Below, piece by piece: positions 33,461 to 36,072 of a stretch of 36,072 bases of DNA. Source of the DNA: an uncultured Bacteroidales bacterium (GTDB taxonomy: Bacteria > Bacteroidota > Bacteroidia > Bacteroidales > UBA932); contig CAKVBK010000006.1 of NCBI GenBank assembly GCA_934725285.1, forward strand, positions 1-36,072, in the 5' to 3' direction. The stretch's first letter is position 1. The number at the start of each line of letters is the position of its first letter. Below the pieces are notes generated by a model. That model did no database searches. It was given only the letters and a program-made list of their open reading frames with translations, and had not been told where the DNA came from. The translations under genes and the position numbers were made by a program.

Positions 33461-34327
33461 ATGAAAGTGACTCATACGGCAATATTCGGTTTTATGGCCT
33501 TCCTGTGCTGCGTTTCGTGCGGGAGGGCCGTTTCCGTTCTTGACGGGACCTACACTTTGGACAATGCCATAGAGGTCGAAGGCCGCCAAGGTGTCGCCAC
33601 AGACGGGGAATTCTACTACATTTCCGGCTCCACGGCTCTCTACAAGTACGACATGGATGGCAATCTGATCGCCAAAAACGAAGAACCATTCAAGGACCTG
33701 CAGCTTGAATGCAACCACATCGGAGACATCGATGAATATGAGGGTGAGATCTACGCCGGATGTGAATATTTCCTCGACGGTGCGGGAAAGAACATCCAGA
33801 CAGCGATCTACGATGCGAAGACTCTTGAATATAAGCGATCCATCCCTTGGGTTCCTGAATCAGGACAGGTGGAATGCTGCGGCCTTGCGGTGGACAGAGA
33901 GCGGCAGGAGGTCTGGATGGCCGATTGGGTACAAGGTTCGGAACTCTATTGCTACGACTTGAAGACAGGAAAGTACCTTAGGAACCTCACCCTATCCCCC
34001 GCACCTAGACTCCAACAGGGAATATATTGTGTGGACGGGCAGATGCTGATCTCATGTGATGACGGGGACGCGGAGAAGGGCGAGCCGGACAATCTGTACA
34101 AGGCCGACATGAAAACGGGTGAAGTCTCGCTTTTCCGAAGCATGGATGATTTTATCATGACCGGTGAGATAGAGGGTCTTACAATGAATCCGAAGAATGG
34201 AGACCTCATCGTGATGTCCAACAGAGGCGCCCGAATCATCCTTGGGATGCCGAAAGGTTTTTATCCTGGCTACGACCGTGAGATCCACGACATATATGTC
34301 TACAAACATGACAACAACAATCGATAA
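33461..34327 (+). CDS. Predicted beta-propeller lipoprotein of unknown function
   Basis: I do not recognise a named family. The 288-residue protein has a lipoprotein signal peptide (CCVSC, Cys20). The body has repeating beta-strand units of propeller type: GVATDGEFYYISGSTALYKYD, GDIDEYEGEIYAG, GLAVDRERQEVWMADWV, LYCYDLKTGKYLRNLTL, GIYCVDGQMLISCDDG and GLTMNPKNGDLIVMSN. This is similar in style to NHL, SdiA-regulated or phytase-like propellers. Conserved-looking Cys pairs (ECCGL) and several acidic loops may bind metal. It begins 2 bases after dnaJ and ends 14 bases before kdgK, so it is probably part of the same transcript. A role in binding or sensing a sugar acid at the envelope is possible but is only inferred from the neighbours. 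Confidence 0.7.
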   Translation: MKVTHTAIFGFMAFLCCVSCGRAVSVLDGTYTLDNAIEVEGRQGVATDGEFYYISGSTALYKYDMDGNLIAKNEEPFKDLQLECNHIGDIDEYEGEIYAGCEYFLDGAGKNIQTAIYDAKTLEYKRSIPWVPESGQVECCGLAVDRERQEVWMADWVQGSELYCYDLKTGKYLRNLTLSPAPRLQQGIYCVDGQMLISCDDGDAEKGEPDNLYKADMKTGEVSLFRSMDDFIMTGEIEGLTMNPKNGDLIVMSNRGARIILGMPKGFYPGYDREIHDIYVYKHDNNNR

Positions 34328-34341
34328 CATATCAACGAACA

Positions 34342-35379
34342 ATGGCAAAAGTAATCACATTCGGAGAGATCATGCTCAGACTCTCCACCCCAGGCTACCT
34401 GAGGTTCTCACAGGCAAGACAGTTTGAGGCGACATTCGGTGGCGGAGAGGCCAACGTGGCCGTCTCTCTGGCCAACTTCGGGGTTGACACTGAATTTGTG
34501 ACCAGGTTCCCGGACAACGACATAGCGAAAAGCTGCATCCGCGACCTTCACTCCTATGGGGTCGGCACCAAGCACTGCGTGTTTGGCGGCGATCGTTTAG
34601 GAATATATTTCCTTGAGACCGGAGCTGTGGCACGTCCAAGCAAGGTGGTCTACGACCGGGCATATTCGTCAATCTCAACCATCCAGCCGGGAATGATCGA
34701 CTGGGAGAAGGTCTTCGAGGGAGCGGATTGGTTCCATTGGACCGGGATCACCCCGGCGATCAGCCAAAGTGCGGCTGACGTGTGCCTTGAAGCGATAAAG
34801 GCCGCCAACAGACTTGGAATATTCGTGTCATGCGACCTCAATTACAGGAAGAATCTTTGGAAATACGGCAAGACAGCCGCCGAAGTGATGCCTGCCCTCG
34901 TGGAAGGCTGCGACCTTATCCTCGGCAACGAGGAGGATGCCGAGAAGGAGTTCGGGATCAAGCCGGAAGGATTCGACGCCGAGCAGACCGACGGAACCAT
35001 CGACCAGAGCCGCTTCGAGAGCGTGTGCAGGCAGCTGATGGCAAGATTCCCACGCTGCAGGAAGGTCGCCATCACCCTGCGTGGCTCGATCAACGCCAAC
35101 CACAACACATGGGGCGGGGTCATATTCAATGGAGAGAGACTCTTCCAGTCCCGACGCTATGACATAACTCACATCGTGGACCGTGTCGGCGGAGGAGACT
35201 CATTCATGGGCGGCCTCATCTATGGCCTCCTGACTTACAAGGATGACCAGCTGGCCATAGACTTCGCCGCTGCCGCGTCAGCGCTGAAGCACACCATATT
35301 CGGTGACTTCAATCAGGTCAGTGTCAAGGAAGTGGAGAATCTTATGAAAGGAAACGGCTCCGGCCGCGTGTCAAGATAA
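34342..35379 (+). CDS. kdgK: 2-keto-3-deoxygluconate kinase (PfkB family)
   Basis: This cytoplasmic kinase phosphorylates 2-keto-3-deoxygluconate to KDPG with ATP. The 345-residue protein has the PfkB layout: N-terminal ITFGEIMLRLSTPG, the substrate-binding glycine loop FGGGEANVAVSLANFG, CDLNYRKNLW in the middle, and the C-terminal signature DRVGGGDSFMGGL with the catalytic base Asp286. The family usually has GAGDS; here it is GGGDS. It is followed by eda after 11 bases, which supports KDG rather than fructose or ribose as substrate. With UxaC it serves breakdown of glucuronate or galacturonate. Confidence 0.92.
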   Translation: MAKVITFGEIMLRLSTPGYLRFSQARQFEATFGGGEANVAVSLANFGVDTEFVTRFPDNDIAKSCIRDLHSYGVGTKHCVFGGDRLGIYFLETGAVARPSKVVYDRAYSSISTIQPGMIDWEKVFEGADWFHWTGITPAISQSAADVCLEAIKAANRLGIFVSCDLNYRKNLWKYGKTAAEVMPALVEGCDLILGNEEDAEKEFGIKPEGFDAEQTDGTIDQSRFESVCRQLMARFPRCRKVAITLRGSINANHNTWGGVIFNGERLFQSRRYDITHIVDRVGGGDSFMGGLIYGLLTYKDDQLAIDFAAAASALKHTIFGDFNQVSVKEVENLMKGNGSGRVSR

Positions 35380-35390
35380 TATTTACGGAT

Positions 35391-36050
35391 ATGGCAAAGT
35401 ACAGAAAAATTGAGACGTTGACCGCGATGAAAAAGACAGGAATCGTGCCTGTCTTCTTCAACAGCGACATCGAGATCGCGAAGAATGTGGTCAAGGCTTG
35501 CCACAAAGGTGGCATCAGAGCCTTTGAGTTCACCAACCGTGGAGACTTTGCGGCAGAGGTCTTCAAGGAGTTGTCTAAATTCGTCATGGCCGAGTGCCCG
35601 GGACTGATTCTCGGCGCCGGCACCATCATAGACGCTCCTACCGCCGCTCTCTACATCCAACTTGGAGCCAACTTCATCGTGTCCCCTTGCCTGAACCCTG
35701 AAGTCGCGAGACTGTGCAACAGACACGGCATCCCCTACACGCCCGGATGCGGCAGCGTCACCGAGATCAGCAACGCCCAGGAACTCGGATGCGACATAGT
35801 GAAGGTCTTTCCGGCCGGAAGTGTCGGCGGGCCTAAGTTCGTCAAGGATGTCCTCGCCCCGCTGCCTTGGTCGATGATCATGGCGACAGGGAGCGTAGAG
35901 CCGACCGAAGAGAATCTCTCGGCATGGGCCAAGTCAGGAGTCACATGCGTCGGAATGGGCTCAAAACTGTTCCCGAAAGAGATGATAGCCGCAGGTGAAT
36001 GGGACAAAATCACCGATCTGTGCAGGTCGGCGCTGAAATTCTTCAAATAA
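35391..36050 (+). CDS. eda: KDPG aldolase (2-keto-3-deoxy-6-phosphogluconate aldolase)
   Basis: This class I aldolase splits KDPG into pyruvate and glyceraldehyde-3-phosphate. The protein has 219 residues, normal length. Catalytic features are visible: the Glu of FEFTNRG, LGAGTI, FIVSPCLNPEVARLC, YTPGC and the Schiff-base lysine Lys138 in DIVKVFPAG, followed by the phosphate-binding GGPKFVKDVLAPLPW and MATGSVEPTEEN. A close relative could be the 2-dehydro-3-deoxyphosphogalactonate aldolase DgoA; the pairing with kdgK makes KDPG likelier. The gene ends 22 bases before the right edge and no terminator is seen within the window. Confidence 0.93.
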   Translation: MAKYRKIETLTAMKKTGIVPVFFNSDIEIAKNVVKACHKGGIRAFEFTNRGDFAAEVFKELSKFVMAECPGLILGAGTIIDAPTAALYIQLGANFIVSPCLNPEVARLCNRHGIPYTPGCGSVTEISNAQELGCDIVKVFPAGSVGGPKFVKDVLAPLPWSMIMATGSVEPTEENLSAWAKSGVTCVGMGSKLFPKEMIAAGEWDKITDLCRSALKFFK

Positions 36051-36072
36051 TCTCAAAAAGTTTTTGGATTAC

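Noticed and set aside
36054..36066. CAAAAAGTTTTTG after eda considered as a terminator
   Set aside because: It is a pure A/T palindrome without a G+C stem at the window edge; too weak to call.
1..36072. tRNA, rRNA, CRISPR array, insertion sequence or prophage
   Set aside because: I saw no cloverleaf sequence, no regularly spaced repeats, and no transposase, integrase or phage gene in any frame.

Overview
The window looks like a chromosomal segment of a Bacteroidales bacterium (phylum Bacteroidota), probably a gut- or rumen-type glycan degrader. The evidence is two SusC/SusD outer-membrane pairs with STN signalling domains, ECF sigma/FecR anti-sigma pairs, many lipoprotein signal peptides, DUF1735, BACON and DUF5689 domains, and promoter elements of the Bacteroides type (TTTG / TAnnTTTG). 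Host coding DNA is about 55% G+C in the lines I counted. I cannot name genus or species from the sequence.

Layout. 1-690: end of a TrkA-type K+ uptake regulator, open at the left edge. 760-14224: polysaccharide-utilisation locus 1 (PUL1). It has an ECF sigma gene on the minus strand divergent from fecR, then susC, susD, a degenerate GH18-fold lipoprotein, a DUF1735-LamG lipoprotein, a DUF1735 plus degenerate-GH18 lipoprotein, a DUF4988/BACON lipoprotein and an Endo H-like GH18 with an intact catalytic motif. I infer a target of N-glycans on glycoproteins: the intact GH18 would cut the chitobiose core at the cell surface, the two catalytically dead GH18 folds and the LamG/BACON proteins would bind glycan, and SusCD would import it. 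No exo-glycosidase for the trimmed glycan is present. 14225-15889: A+T-richer region with hairpins and a YafQ-type toxin-antitoxin operon whose promoter and palindromic operator can be read. 15890-17725: Uup-like ABC-F ATPase.

17793-29868: PUL2. Its order is ECF sigma, GH3 beta-glucosidase, FecR, SusC, SusD, a BACON-DUF5689 lipoprotein and an endonuclease/exonuclease/phosphatase-fold lipoprotein. The GH3 gene lies between sigma and anti-sigma. The phosphoesterase next to a DUF5689 protein hints at a cargo with phosphodiester bonds (nucleic acid or phosphoglycan). PUL2 ends at a strong bidirectional terminator (29936-29967).

29984-36050: uronate and stress-response block. uxaC (minus strand) diverges from grpE-dnaJ, which is followed with almost no gap by a predicted beta-propeller lipoprotein and then kdgK and eda. 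UxaC, KdgK and Eda are three steps of hexuronate catabolism to pyruvate and glyceraldehyde-3-phosphate; the UxuA/UxuB steps are not in the window. A perfect 15-bp palindrome sits just upstream of the grpE promoter.

The most notable points are the paired dead GH18 folds beside a live one, an abrupt drop in G+C inside a binding-protein gene exactly at a domain boundary, the SusCD-DUF5689-phosphoesterase cassette, the grpE palindrome and the chaperone-uronate operon, and a strong excess of the hexamer GAATAT in all frames and on both strands.
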